Virus record (IMG/VR): IMGVR_UViG_3300029286_000178
Span: 1 to 30,912 of that record
Strand: one strand, 5' to 3'
Length of the DNA stretch: 30,912 nucleotides
From: a virus
Within the stretch, counting starts at the first letter, position 1, and every line of letters begins with the position of its first letter. Both the position numbers and the translations under genes were made by a program. This document shows positions 1-8,287 of the stretch, piece by piece. The notes beneath the pieces are model-generated. The model was given only the letters and a program-made list of their open reading frames with translations, made no database searches and had not been told where the DNA came from.

Positions 1-153
1 CTTGCGCACGAAGTTGGCCAGGAAAGCCCGTGAGTCGGGGAATCCGCGGCTTCTGGCCAATTCCTCGAAGTCGGGCAGCAGCTGTCGCGGGATTTTAACG
101 ATGATCTCGCCCTCCGTCTCAACCTGTTGCTGCTTTTTATCTTTCTCGAACAT
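1..153 (-). CDS. Small phage protein, partial (C-terminus outside window)
   Basis: The first 51 codons of a minus-strand gene are present and the frame is still open at the window edge. The ATG at 153 follows a strong TAGGAGG that overlaps the stop codon of the upstream gene, so it is translated right after that gene in the tail operon. The N-terminus is charged and Gln-rich (EKDKKQQQVETEGE), followed by a segment IIVKIPRQLLPDFEELARSR that looks like a beta strand plus helix, as in small ribbon-helix-helix proteins. That resemblance is weak. Function is unknown. Confidence 0.6.
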   Translation of the reverse strand, partial: MFEKDKKQQQVETEGEIIVKIPRQLLPDFEELARSRGFPDSRAFLANFVRK

Positions 154-161
154 TGAACCTC

Positions 162-674
162 CTAATCGGTAGCTATATATAGTGCGTTCTCCACCGAATC
201 TATATAGATGTCGCCCTCACTAGGCGATGATGGCGCTGAGTTGGCCACTCTTACCCTGTGCGCCGGGTCGGCGCCGGAGATGGCTACCCACTTGGCGCCG
301 CTGTAGACCAGCATCAGGTAAGCATCGGCATTATCCAGGCTAATATCCGCGCCGCCGGGCAGACAGATGTTGCCAACGTCATGCTTGACCACGATCGTCC
401 TGGCGCCGTCAGCCGGGCGGATCAGGATAACCTCTCCCTCAGCGCCACCATTTACAGTCTCAAGATCATCTGTAGGTTCATCAGCCTCGGTGTCAATGGT
501 GTGGTGCGAGTAGGTTTTAGTCACGGCACCGTTAGCGATGGTCAATTCAACGGCGGCCTCCAGCACGATGTTGGTTTTGAGATAGAGCAGATCGTTTTTG
601 ACAATATAATCCACCAGGGCACGTTGCTTATTATCAGGTGTAAGTAAAGTCTTAGGCTCGATCCACTCAGTCAT
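162..674 (-). CDS. Distal tail-region protein, unknown function
   Basis: This is a 170-aa protein at the end of the tail operon. Its ATG overlaps the end of the preceding tail-tip gene by 8 bases. It is rich in Thr, Ala and Asp and predicted mostly beta, with no transmembrane segment or Cys pair. The last 25 residues (SAPSSPSEGDIYIDSVENAL) follow a GD-[IL]-x-ID pattern seen in phage fibre and structural proteins, and a similar GDLLID pattern occurs in the decoration-like protein at 9592-10287. Position after the hub and tip genes suggests a tail-fibre or fibre-attachment role. No family is recognised. Confidence 0.6.
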   Translation of the reverse strand: MTEWIEPKTLLTPDNKQRALVDYIVKNDLLYLKTNIVLEAAVELTIANGAVTKTYSHHTIDTEADEPTDDLETVNGGAEGEVILIRPADGARTIVVKHDVGNICLPGGADISLDNADAYLMLVYSGAKWVAISGADPAHRVRVANSAPSSPSEGDIYIDSVENALYIATD

Positions 675-2241
675 AAATGCGCTCCAATCGCCATTGAACG
701 GTGTAGGACATTCCAGCGTCGATTATGGTGTGCTTGATATTGTTGATAAAATAATCAGTATTCAACCCCAAGCGTGTATTGATAAGAGTTATGCGGGTGG
801 AGATGTCCGCAGTTATGACCGAGTCTTTCAGCGTCCCGGGCTTCAAATTCTGAAAGGTGACTATAAGATTATTGACGCGCGGATTTTTATTGTCCTCCAA
901 GATTTGGTCAAGTATGATTTGGGTGTCATCCTGAGATAATGATAATTGGGTATTGAGTGAATAGGTGCGCCTTCCGTATTTGGCTATGCTATCCGGGTCC
1001 GTTGCGGAGAGAGTAACCGTTTGAAGCGGCACTAACGGCTGGCCATGGATTGCGAGTTTAGTAACGTAAGCGGGGTCACCGGGGGGTAGTACCACGTCAA
1101 AACTCAAGATATCCCCGTATTGCTCGGCGCCTTCAGAGTCTACCCCGACAGCTTGGAAGTAATATGTCCTGTTTCTTGCGAGTTTATGCACAGTCATTGA
1201 GAAGGATGCCGCGGCCGGTATTTTGCTGATGTGGCCGCTTGGCGGATTATCCAACCCGATTTTGAAGTACACTTGGTCAACGCCCTCGCTTTCCCCATTC
1301 AATGTTGCTTTGGCAAAGTAATAGTCAACATCCGTAGCTGGGAGAGTGGTGACGGTAGCTGTACCATATTCAAATGCGTCTAATCCACCATTTACCTCCT
1401 CTCCTTCCGTTGCATACGCCTCAAAATAATATCTAACATGGGGAGATATTCCATTAATCTCTTTGCTAAAATTATTTCCCTCGGAAACCGATTGGCTGGC
1501 GGTAGTATTCCTAAGAGTGCCATTCTGACTATACCAATCCTCTGTATCCCACCGGAAAAAACAGGAGGCACTGCCGTTGATCGTACTGAATAAGTTACCA
1601 TTCAGAGTGGCAGAAGTTGGTGCAACATTTGTTGCGTCCAAGGTTTCAACTCCTGTTGATGGCAGAGGTGGGGCATCGTAATAAATCCCGTAATCGTCAT
1701 ATATACTCTCCATCCATCCCCAACCACCTGGTACTTCATTGATAACAGCTTTACAATTTGGATGATTGTGGGCAGAACAAGCTGTCAATCCAGTTATTAA
1801 ATTCCAGGTACCCTCTGGACTGATATATTGCGCAGCTGCAGTAGAGATTTTGTGGCCGTGAGAACCTGCGGTAAGAGACGGAGAAGATTCAAGCTCTTCT
1901 TCCACTTCGTATGTAAGGGCTACATGGCCAAACCCAAATAATAAGCAATGTTCTCCATCGCAGCCCCCATTATTTTCGGATAGCATGGTTGCCGTGGTTA
2001 GTATTTTGATTCTCTTGTATTTGTGGGTATGACCGATAGTATTTTCATCCTGAGAATCAGTCTCCCATAAGTTGTCGTCCCAGACCCATTTAGGAAACTC
2101 CACCAGAGATGCAACCGAACACAGGCAATTACTATGGCCTTCCGGACATGATTCAGTGTATTCTCCAGCCAGAGTGGAGAAAGTCCCGCTTACTACCAGA
2201 TTGCCATACTGCCCGCCATTATTATATTTATGGCTATGCAT
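667..2241 (-). CDS. Tail-tip protein: His/Cys-rich N-terminus, FN3-like domain, hub-type C-terminal module
   Basis: This 524-aa protein probably sits at the tail tip and contacts the host. Three regions are visible. Residues 1-190 carry four HxH motifs (2-4, 71-73, 128-130, 158-160) and seven Cys (32, 39, 41, 94, 99, 155, 163). Residues about 200-295 look like a fibronectin-III-type repeat (ATNVAPTSATLNG start). Residues about 300-524 are closely similar to residues about 210-435 of the neighbouring 2241-3545 product, including GDPAYVTKLAIHGQPLVPLQ and a YTVQWRLERIYD end. HxH motifs in trimeric phage fibre tips, such as T4 gp37, bind iron; a similar role here is inference. The start directly abuts the upstream gene's stop at 2241. 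The N-terminal part is unlike the neighbour and is probably the variable, receptor-facing part. Confidence 0.7.
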   Translation of the reverse strand: MHSHKYNNGGQYGNLVVSGTFSTLAGEYTESCPEGHSNCLCSVASLVEFPKWVWDDNLWETDSQDENTIGHTHKYKRIKILTTATMLSENNGGCDGEHCLLFGFGHVALTYEVEEELESSPSLTAGSHGHKISTAAAQYISPEGTWNLITGLTACSAHNHPNCKAVINEVPGGWGWMESIYDDYGIYYDAPPLPSTGVETLDATNVAPTSATLNGNLFSTINGSASCFFRWDTEDWYSQNGTLRNTTASQSVSEGNNFSKEINGISPHVRYYFEAYATEGEEVNGGLDAFEYGTATVTTLPATDVDYYFAKATLNGESEGVDQVYFKIGLDNPPSGHISKIPAAASFSMTVHKLARNRTYYFQAVGVDSEGAEQYGDILSFDVVLPPGDPAYVTKLAIHGQPLVPLQTVTLSATDPDSIAKYGRRTYSLNTQLSLSQDDTQIILDQILEDNKNPRVNNLIVTFQNLKPGTLKDSVITADISTRITLINTRLGLNTDYFINNIKHTIIDAGMSYTVQWRLERIYD

Positions 2242-3545
2242 CAGTCATAAATCCTTTCCAATCTCCACTGGACTGTGTAAGAAGCCCCCGCGTCAGCTAC
2301 CGTATGCTTTACGTTGTTTATGAAGTAGTCCGCGTTTATCCCTAAGCGCGTATTTATCAGGGTTATTCTCGTGGAGATATCTGCAGCAATAACAGAGTCT
2401 TTCAGCTCACCTGCCCTCAAGTTCTGGAATGTGATAATGAGGTTGTTTACTCTGGGGTCTTTGTTATCTATTAAAATCTCGTCCAGTATTATCTGAGTAT
2501 CATCCTGGGACAGTGAAAATTGCGTGTTTAGTGAGTATGTACGCCGTCCATATTTCGCTATGCTGTCAGTATCCGTCGCCGATAATGTGACAGTTTGCAG
2601 AGGTACTAGAGGTTGTCCGTGAATAGCCAGCTTGGTAACATAGGCTGGATCACCCGGCGGCAATACTACCTCGAAGCTCAAAATGTCCCCATAGTATTTG
2701 GTGCCGCCAGTGTCTATTCCGACGGCTTGAAAATAGTATGTTCTATTGCGTGCGAGCCTATGGAGTATGATCGAAAAGGATGGCGCTGCAGGTATTTTGC
2801 TGGTGCTTCCAGTGGGCGGGTCGTCAAGCCCGCACAGGAAATAGACGGAGGACATTCCATAACTTTCGCCGTTCAATGTTGCCTTAGCGAAGTAAAAGTC
2901 CACGCCTGTTGCCGGTTTAGTCCTTATTGCGGCGGATATATCTCCCGTAATAACAATATACGCATTATTCCACCTTGCGAATTGTTGGCATCCCGCCGTT
3001 GGGGGCGTGCCTGCAATCTCATGGCTGAACCTGAAGCCGAAACCGTATTGACCATTCCAGTCTATGCCTGCTTCAGTTAAGTCTATCTCGACAACGTGGT
3101 CTACACTATAACTCGGCTCGTAAGGCGGGCTGCAGCTACCCAGAGCTGACGTGCAAGTCTTTAGGTATTCATATACCCCCGTGTTGCTAAGGGCTGGAGC
3201 CGCTACCACATTAAACGTATCACATGCGCTGACAGGGGTATTGCCGTTCATATAACAAGCCCTGTTGAATACTATCCGCAGTTTAACCGCTGTAATGTTG
3301 GAAAAGACACCTGTCGGGAAGTATTGCGCTCCGGTGAGACTTATTCCACGCATGTATAGCGAAGTGAAATTCCAGGAATCTATGCTGCCGAAGCTCCTGT
3401 ACTCTGACCCCATAGCGGCTTCCCAGTCAATTACCTCTCCTATTTCGCCGTCCCCGTTCCACACTGACAACCAGGTCAGGTCGGGGTCGTTGTAGACCGA
3501 ACGCTTTTGAGTCAGCGTATGTAATTCTATGACCGTTTCTGCCAT
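2241..3545 (-). CDS. Tail-tip protein sharing the hub-type C-terminal module
   Basis: This is a 434-aa tail protein. I chose the ATG at 3545, which overlaps the upstream TGA (TGATG) and has GGGGG 7 bases before it; a TTG one codon upstream is also in frame. Residues 1-200 are a beta-rich, Cys-containing segment (FNRACY, SACDTF, LKTCTS, LGSCSPP, TAGCQQF), possibly a lectin-like sandwich. From about residue 210 onward it matches the 667-2241 product nearly residue for residue, first an FN3-like stretch (FYFAKATLNGES through DILSFEVVLPPG) and then the module beginning GDPAYVTKLAIHGQPL. The module resembles the C-terminal part usually fused to siphophage hub proteins, which the upstream hub gene lacks. 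A role in baseplate or host recognition is inferred from this and from gene order. Confidence 0.7.
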   Translation of the reverse strand: MAETVIELHTLTQKRSVYNDPDLTWLSVWNGDGEIGEVIDWEAAMGSEYRSFGSIDSWNFTSLYMRGISLTGAQYFPTGVFSNITAVKLRIVFNRACYMNGNTPVSACDTFNVVAAPALSNTGVYEYLKTCTSALGSCSPPYEPSYSVDHVVEIDLTEAGIDWNGQYGFGFRFSHEIAGTPPTAGCQQFARWNNAYIVITGDISAAIRTKPATGVDFYFAKATLNGESYGMSSVYFLCGLDDPPTGSTSKIPAAPSFSIILHRLARNRTYYFQAVGIDTGGTKYYGDILSFEVVLPPGDPAYVTKLAIHGQPLVPLQTVTLSATDTDSIAKYGRRTYSLNTQFSLSQDDTQIILDEILIDNKDPRVNNLIITFQNLRAGELKDSVIAADISTRITLINTRLGINADYFINNVKHTVADAGASYTVQWRLERIYD

Positions 3546-4525
3546 CAATAGCCCCCGATGTTGGTAATTAGCATCGTGGCGCTGGTAGCAGTAAACGTCG
3601 GGTCAACCTCTATCCAATTCGGCACCTCTATACCATGCCCGTCCGGTTGCGTGTTGGCATCAAAGTAACTCAGATCAGCCTTAATGAAAGTGGCATTTTT
3701 GCATGGGTATTGATACTGGCAGTAAAGGCTTACCGTCTGTCCTGAATTGACCTTGACGGGGTTGGCCAGATTGTAAATTATTTGGTCTGGCTGAAGTTCC
3801 GCTTCTGGCGTGAAGTCGCAGGTTATTTCATTGAAAACATTTAACAGATTGAACGTGGACTCGATGTGAGTATTAGTGTTGTCGATGGTTAAAGTTGAGT
3901 CCGTGATAGCAGGCCTATAATTGGCGTCCTGCCAAACAAAATTCCCTTGCCCGTCAACAAAACACCTTGCACCATATTCCAGCATCTCTAATTGATTTAA
4001 CGCTTCCATGGCTGACGTTGCGCTTACCGATGCCCACGGGAAGTTATAGGCTCCTGTGTCAATCAGCCGGTTGTCCTCAGGCCAGCCAGCGTCGTCAAGG
4101 ATGTCATTAACTATTTTCCCTGAGGAGATGTTGTCCTGAAGGGCTACATTGGCCATTCCTCGGCTTAGAGCGTCCATGCCGTCAACCAAGTAGACGTAGC
4201 AGTCTTGAGCATCAAGTCTGGGATTCGGTCTAAGCTCGTTGATAAATCCGGTGAATAGATAGACAGTCCCCGATAAACCTTCATACAAGACCTGCACCTT
4301 TTTCCTGGGCAAGATTTTGCCGTAGATCGGAGATGCCTGGTTGTCGGGTGAGTATTTGCCTGTCTCATTCCGTACTACAAATTCACACGTCCCTGCTTGA
4401 GTGCGGCCTAACTCAGCGTCCCTTCCCCGGGTGAAATTCAGATTCTTAACATCGGCGGATATGTCGTCAAACTCGCCCGTATAGTTCCCGTCATCATCCC
4501 AGTCAACAAATACCGATATGGTCAT
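3545..4525 (-). CDS. Tail hub / distal tail protein, apparently C-terminally shortened
   Basis: This 326-aa product lies directly after the tape measure, where siphophages encode the distal tail or hub protein. It begins with VFVDWDDDGNYTGEFDDISADV, typical of hub proteins of Gram-positive-type siphophages, then LGRTQAGTCEFVVRNETGKYSPDN and KVQVLYEG..YLFTGFI, which are beta-sandwich hub-domain features. It ends at TATSATMLITNIGGY. In related hub proteins the chain normally continues with a xYVTKLxIxGxPL segment; here that segment begins the shared C-terminal module of the two downstream genes. Its start overlaps the tape-measure stop by 4 bases (ATGA type). Role: ring at the tail end linking tube to tip. 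Confidence 0.75.
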   Translation of the reverse strand: MTISVFVDWDDDGNYTGEFDDISADVKNLNFTRGRDAELGRTQAGTCEFVVRNETGKYSPDNQASPIYGKILPRKKVQVLYEGLSGTVYLFTGFINELRPNPRLDAQDCYVYLVDGMDALSRGMANVALQDNISSGKIVNDILDDAGWPEDNRLIDTGAYNFPWASVSATSAMEALNQLEMLEYGARCFVDGQGNFVWQDANYRPAITDSTLTIDNTNTHIESTFNLLNVFNEITCDFTPEAELQPDQIIYNLANPVKVNSGQTVSLYCQYQYPCKNATFIKADLSYFDANTQPDGHGIEVPNWIEVDPTFTATSATMLITNIGGY

Positions 4526-6111
4526 ACTAAGCGCCCGTAAGTCCTGGTATTGTTTTCGTTCCTCATGACCTCCTGGATCATGCGAGCGAAGTTTCGCGCG
4601 TCCTCCCTCGAACCCATGAAGGCCCCGGCTGAGATATTTACAGTGTAATTTCCTCCCTGGGGCGATATATTATTCAACCGGTCCAGCGGGATTACTGCTT
4701 CCGGGCCGGCCTCGCCGATTATGCCCAGGGTAGGCTGGTTGAAAATGCCACCTGCAGCGTGAAAACCTGCTGTCGCCCTAACAGAGACAGAAGAGCCACC
4801 GCTGAATAGGCTGTTCCATGAGTTCCTGATGTCATTGCAGAACTGCTGTATCTGCGCCCAGGCGTCCCTGAAAGGCCTGGTCAGCCAATCCCCCACTGCT
4901 ACGAAAGCGTTCTTGATACCATTAACGATGCCGCTGAAAAAGGCCACGACGTTATTCCAGGCGTTCACGATCCCGTCTCGGGCCTGCATGAAAGCCAAGC
5001 GTGCCTCGTTGATGGCTATATTCAGATTGTTGCGGATAATGTCAGCGACTATGCCGAACAGTTGCCCTAACCTGTCCCACTCGGTCACCAGGGCATAGAT
5101 GAAAAATCCCACGCCAGCCAGGGCGGCGGCGAAAGCCCCTATGGTCACCAGGGCTGTGCCGCCGAATACACCGGCTATCAAAGGGCCGAGTCCAGGCAGA
5201 AACGTGCCCAGCCAAGTAAAAGCCTTGATCAGAGGCATCAGCGCCCAGCCTAGGCCCGCAATAATGCCGCGTGCTCCGGCCAGGGCCGCAATGCCAATCG
5301 CGATCTGGCCGATGGCATTGACCACCTCCGGATTCTCTTTGGCCCACTTATTCAGGCCTACCAGCGCCTCGGTAAGGCTGGTAATGAACTCTGCCCCCTG
5401 CTTGCCGGTGGCAGCTCCTGTTAATGTGTTGAGCAGCTGTCCCCAGGCTGCCTCTAAGTCCTCAATGGCACGCTGGGCTGCCTTGGCCTTTTCGAGATCG
5501 GCATCGCTCATCCCGCCGCCGAGCTTATCGAAGGCATCGGACAATTTGGTGACACCCTCGATGAACATGGGCAGCATGGTAGTGCCATTCTTACCGAAGA
5601 TAGTGACCGCGATATCTGTGCGGGTGGCTTCATCCTTCACTTTGCCCAACGCGTCAGCGATGGCCTTGAACTGCTCGCCGACGCTCATTTTGCTCAGGTC
5701 TTCCCAGGACAACCCCAGCTGCCTGAAGGCATCCTGGGCTGCTTTGCCGCCAGTCCTGGCGTCGACCAGCGTCCTCTGCATCTTCTTCACCGAGATATCC
5801 AGCCCCGACATATCGCTGCCGGTGAGCTTGGCCGCGTAGCCCAGCTGCTGGACCTCCTTGGTGGTTAGTCCTGTCTTGTCGGCCAGGTTGGCTATGTCCT
5901 CGCCCTGCTGGGCCCAGGATTTGAAGGCAGTCACCACAGGAACCATGATTGCAGCAGCCAAGGCCGTAGACTGAAGGGCAGTTGCCTTGAGGTCGGCCTG
6001 GATATTGCCGAACGACCTCTTGAACTGTCGCTCAGCATCACCGAGTTTTTTATTAAAGTCCGTAATGTTGGCACGTATCACGAAAACGAGACTTTTCTCT
6101 GCGTCACTCAT
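4522..6111 (-). CDS. Tail tape measure protein
   Basis: This is a 529-aa protein that sets tail length and is ejected with DNA. The N-terminus (FVIRANITDFNKKLGDAERQFK) and the segment LADKTGLTTKEVQQLGYAAKLTG match TP901-type tape measure proteins. The middle, residues about 260-350, is strongly hydrophobic with alternating Gly/Ala/Leu stretches, as expected for membrane-inserting parts. The C-terminus contains GGIFNQPTLGIIGEAGPEAVIPL, the hallmark end motif of this family. By the usual ratio of about 1.5 angstrom per residue the tail would be about 80 nm long. It overlaps the end of the GT frameshift frame by 8 bases, the standard arrangement. Confidence 0.93.
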   Translation of the reverse strand: MSDAEKSLVFVIRANITDFNKKLGDAERQFKRSFGNIQADLKATALQSTALAAAIMVPVVTAFKSWAQQGEDIANLADKTGLTTKEVQQLGYAAKLTGSDMSGLDISVKKMQRTLVDARTGGKAAQDAFRQLGLSWEDLSKMSVGEQFKAIADALGKVKDEATRTDIAVTIFGKNGTTMLPMFIEGVTKLSDAFDKLGGGMSDADLEKAKAAQRAIEDLEAAWGQLLNTLTGAATGKQGAEFITSLTEALVGLNKWAKENPEVVNAIGQIAIGIAALAGARGIIAGLGWALMPLIKAFTWLGTFLPGLGPLIAGVFGGTALVTIGAFAAALAGVGFFIYALVTEWDRLGQLFGIVADIIRNNLNIAINEARLAFMQARDGIVNAWNNVVAFFSGIVNGIKNAFVAVGDWLTRPFRDAWAQIQQFCNDIRNSWNSLFSGGSSVSVRATAGFHAAGGIFNQPTLGIIGEAGPEAVIPLDRLNNISPQGGNYTVNISAGAFMGSREDARNFARMIQEVMRNENNTRTYGRLV

Positions 6112-6723
6112 CTTTTGCCTCGAAATACTTTTGGTAGAGTTTGATAATCTGCATCATCTGTTCTGCTGTCTGCTGTTTACTCTCTGTTTTGCCCGGCATA
6201 AAATCCTCTGGTTTGAAGGCGTTTGATCTCTTGGGGTCACGATGAATGTTGGCCAATACAGCGCAGATCAGCCCGGCATGGTAGTCCTGGCGCTCGATTA
6301 GCAAGGCACGGCGCTTGAGCAGGGCACTCAGCTCTTTGAGAGTGAGTGCCCAGAAATCATGTTCTGATAGGTTAAGGTCGTACCTCCCGACGGACCATAA
6401 GGTCAGCCAGTCGAGAGGCTCGCCGCGTTTGGGCCTGTATTCCCCTGAGGCACGGCCGCATTGATCACTTTGGGTATCAATTCAATGAACTCAACCATCT
6501 TGTTGATATCAACCATGTATTTAACGTCTTCCAGCTTTAACGTTCGATCTTCCCAGAGCAGGCAGGCCCAGAGGAAAGGGACTATCTCCTTCTGTGTGAA
6601 GCTGGCCGGATCGGCATTGCCGGAGAGTACATCTATCCCGGTGACCTCCTGGAACCTCTCCATGCCGCCCATGGTCCATTTCAGGTGTCGTTCCTTATCC
6701 AAGATTATAGGTATCGTGTCCAT
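6104..6723 (-). CDS. Tail assembly chaperone GT (made by -1 frameshift)
   Basis: This product joins the first 99 codons of the upstream chaperone (6723-6427) to 107 codons in the -1 frame (6427-6104), giving about 206 aa. After the slippery site the new frame reads CGC GGC GAG and encodes RGEPLDWLTLWSVGRYDLNL, then FWALTLKELSALLKRR, then an ICAVLANIHRD...DFMP segment. This matches the T-type chaperone half of lambda-like tail assembly proteins, which binds the tape measure and recruits tail tube subunits. The open frame containing an ATG at 6304 is therefore the tail of this fusion, not a separate gene. The downstream neighbour is the tape measure, as in nearly all siphophages. Confidence 0.88.
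6403..6723 (-). CDS. Tail assembly chaperone G
   Basis: This is a 106-aa zero-frame product between the major tail protein and the tape measure. The features IPIILDKERHLKWTMGGMERFQEVTG and FLWACLLWEDRTL are typical of the gpG/gp13-like tail chaperone. It ends with TGA only about seven codons after the C_CCA_AAC slippery site, so most ribosomes finish here and a minority make the longer GT form. The start lies just before the stop of the major tail gene (6724), so the genes abut. In lambda-type tails G and GT coat the tape measure during tube polymerisation and are absent from the virion. Confidence 0.87.
   Translation of the reverse strand: MDTIPIILDKERHLKWTMGGMERFQEVTGIDVLSGNADPASFTQKEIVPFLWACLLWEDRTLKLEDVKYMVDINKMVEFIELIPKVINAAVPQGNTGPNAASLSTG
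6427..6433 (-). promoter_or_regulatory. Programmed -1 ribosomal frameshift site (C_CCA_AAC)
   Basis: On the minus strand the heptamer CCCAAAC lies in the phase X_XXY_YYZ of the chaperone frame (codons GGC CCA AAC). A purine-rich SD-like AGGGG lies about 8 bases upstream (6446-6442), and a small hairpin CGAG-CCT-CTCG can form directly downstream. The -1 frame entered here is open for 107 codons and encodes the expected T domain. Together these make the site close to certain; the frameshift efficiency cannot be read from sequence. Confidence 0.88.
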
Positions 6724-7440
6724 TTAGCTGGCCGCCCTGGCTACTCTTACCATGTAGGTTTTGGCGACCTTGCCGGTCTCGGTGACCACGATGGTTATGG
6801 CCGTGACGCTGCCGGCGGCTCCCAGTGCAATCGCGCCGGAGGCATCTCCAGTAGCAACAGTATTGCCGTTGATGGTGATAACACCGGCTGTGGCCGTGGG
6901 GGTCACGGTGACCGAACTGATGCCAGTCTCTACCGTAGCCACGTAATCGTAGACGGTGCCGGAAGGCGACGGAAGGATAACGGCGTCATCGCTGATCTCG
7001 AAAAAGGGCGTGGTCAAGCCGCTTGAGGCGCCGATAGCCAAGGTAGGCTTGCCGGAGATCTTAAGCGAGGCGGAGAAGTCGATCTTGCCGCCTACCGCAT
7101 AGTCGCCTACCTTGAACTTGGTCACCAGTGCATTGAAAGACCAGGTGGCCGTGATGGCCGTGGGCAGCGTCAGTACAAACGATTGCACCGTCATGGCTAA
7201 TTGGTCGGCCATTAAGGCGATCTGCCCGTCTGCATCCCCTGCGATAAAATTACCTTCTATCGGCACCTCGCTGGTATCAAACCAGGTGCCGATAAATTCC
7301 TTGAAGCTGTCGGGCGAGGTCAAGGTGGTGACGTCCAGCGTCTCTAAATTGATCTCGATACCGCCGATCTTGGTGATCTCGGCAATGGTGTGTCCGTCCC
7401 TGGCCAAGGTTGCGCCCTTGGCTGCAATGGCATTGCTCAT
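6724..7440 (-). CDS. Major tail (tube) protein with C-terminal cadherin-like beta-sandwich
   Basis: This 238-aa protein forms the tail tube. The N-terminal about 150 residues fit a lambda gpV-type tube protein: GATLARDGHTIAEITKIGGI, LETLDVTTLTSPDSFKEFIGTW, and a final FSASLKISGKP strand. Residues about 165-236 form an added domain, with VTVTPTATAGVITINGN and IVVTETGKVAKTYMVRVARA, matching the cadherin-like (PF12733-type) sandwich often attached to tube proteins and displayed on the tail surface. A clear TAGGAGG lies 8 bases before the ATG. It is followed directly by the chaperone gene. Confidence 0.87.
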   Translation of the reverse strand: MSNAIAAKGATLARDGHTIAEITKIGGIEINLETLDVTTLTSPDSFKEFIGTWFDTSEVPIEGNFIAGDADGQIALMADQLAMTVQSFVLTLPTAITATWSFNALVTKFKVGDYAVGGKIDFSASLKISGKPTLAIGASSGLTTPFFEISDDAVILPSPSGTVYDYVATVETGISSVTVTPTATAGVITINGNTVATGDASGAIALGAAGSVTAITIVVTETGKVAKTYMVRVARAAS

Positions 7441-7451
7441 GATTGTTCCTC

Positions 7452-7850
7452 CTACTCGTTGTAGTCAATTAGATATTCCACGGGAACGTGATAAAGCTCG
7501 GTCTCGGGCTCGAATAAGTCCTGCTCGCCGTCATACTGGATGCTGACCCGCACGCCGCCGATCCCGCCGATGATCTCGTTGTTCTTGTCCTGCAGTGCCA
7601 GCTGAATTTGCTCGGCTATTTGCTTGGCCGTGTAATAGGTCTGGGAGAAGATGGAGAACTGGAAGCGCGAGTTGACCAGATGAGAGGAGGCGGTTAATGT
7701 CCGCCCCCTTATCGCCGAGACCTTGAAGAACACGATATAGGGTGTTTGCACGTCCTGCGGCGCGGTGACATAGTAAAGCCTCTCCCCGATAAATGCGGCC
7801 AGGGCAGATTGGGCCAGCAGGTGTTTCAAGAGGGCGTGTTCAACGTACAT
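7452..7850 (-). CDS. Tail completion / terminator protein (DUF3168-like)
   Basis: This 132-aa protein occupies the tail terminator slot between the gp10-like protein and the major tail protein. MYVEHALLKHLLAQSALAAFIGERLYYVTAPQDVQTPYIVFFKVS is the classical beginning of DUF3168 proteins, with the following strand SRFQFSIFSQTYYTAKQIAEQI. These proteins cap the head-proximal end of the tail tube and mediate head joining. The start overlaps the upstream stop by one base (TAATG), so translation is probably coupled. Confidence 0.85.
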   Translation of the reverse strand: MYVEHALLKHLLAQSALAAFIGERLYYVTAPQDVQTPYIVFFKVSAIRGRTLTASSHLVNSRFQFSIFSQTYYTAKQIAEQIQLALQDKNNEIIGGIGGVRVSIQYDGEQDLFEPETELYHVPVEYLIDYNE

Positions 7851-8287
7851 TACTTTTGTGCAGCCTCCATGATCATATTCAGAAGCTTATCCTTGATCTG
7901 GGTGTAGATGCGGACCACGTTGGTATCTACGGCCGGGCGGAAGAAAGGTATTGCAGGGCCTATACCGGTCGGTCTACCCGTTGTCTTCTGAACGCGCGGC
8001 TTGGTCCCGTACTCGATCAAATGGGCGTGCGGTGCTATCTTGCGGTCCACGGCAGCTGCGGCCGAGCGCGGGTAGTTGCTGATCTGCCGCAGGAACTTGG
8101 CTTTGACGCTGCGTTTAAGGTTGCCGGTCGGGCCCTTGGGTGCCTTGGACTTGGCAGCGTCGGCGATCACCTTGGCTCCCTCCATCATGACAGGCTCAAC
8201 CTTCTCGTTGGGTAATGCCGTTACCAGGTTGCGCAGCGTGGCCTCAAACTCCTTCTTGCCCTCGATCTCAACGGTGAATGTGTCCAT
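7850..8287 (-). CDS. HK97 gp10-like head-tail / tail-assembly protein
   Basis: This is a 145-aa protein of the HK97 gp10 family. It starts with FTVEIEGKKEFEATLRNL, followed by the helix MMEGAKVIADAAKSKAPKGPTGNLKRSVKAK and the LIEYGTKPR segment, which are signature features. It is thought to act in neck or tail completion. It overlaps both neighbours by one base (TGATG at the start, TAATG at the end), typical of a tightly packed connector cluster. Confidence 0.88.
   Translation of the reverse strand: MDTFTVEIEGKKEFEATLRNLVTALPNEKVEPVMMEGAKVIADAAKSKAPKGPTGNLKRSVKAKFLRQISNYPRSAAAAVDRKIAPHAHLIEYGTKPRVQKTTGRPTGIGPAIPFFRPAVDTNVVRIYTQIKDKLLNMIMEAAQK

Noticed and set aside
5099-5839. Plus-strand open frame opposite the tape measure
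   Set aside because: Ala/Pro/Ser-rich shadow of the hydrophobic tape-measure segment; no start signal.
6104-6304. Separate 66-aa gene between chaperone and tape measure
   Set aside because: The same frame is open up to the slippery site at 6427 and encodes the T chaperone half, so it is the end of the GT fusion.
6468-6474. Second slippery-like heptamer CCCAAAG
   Set aside because: In the chaperone frame it reads CCC AAA G, the wrong phase for -1 slippage.
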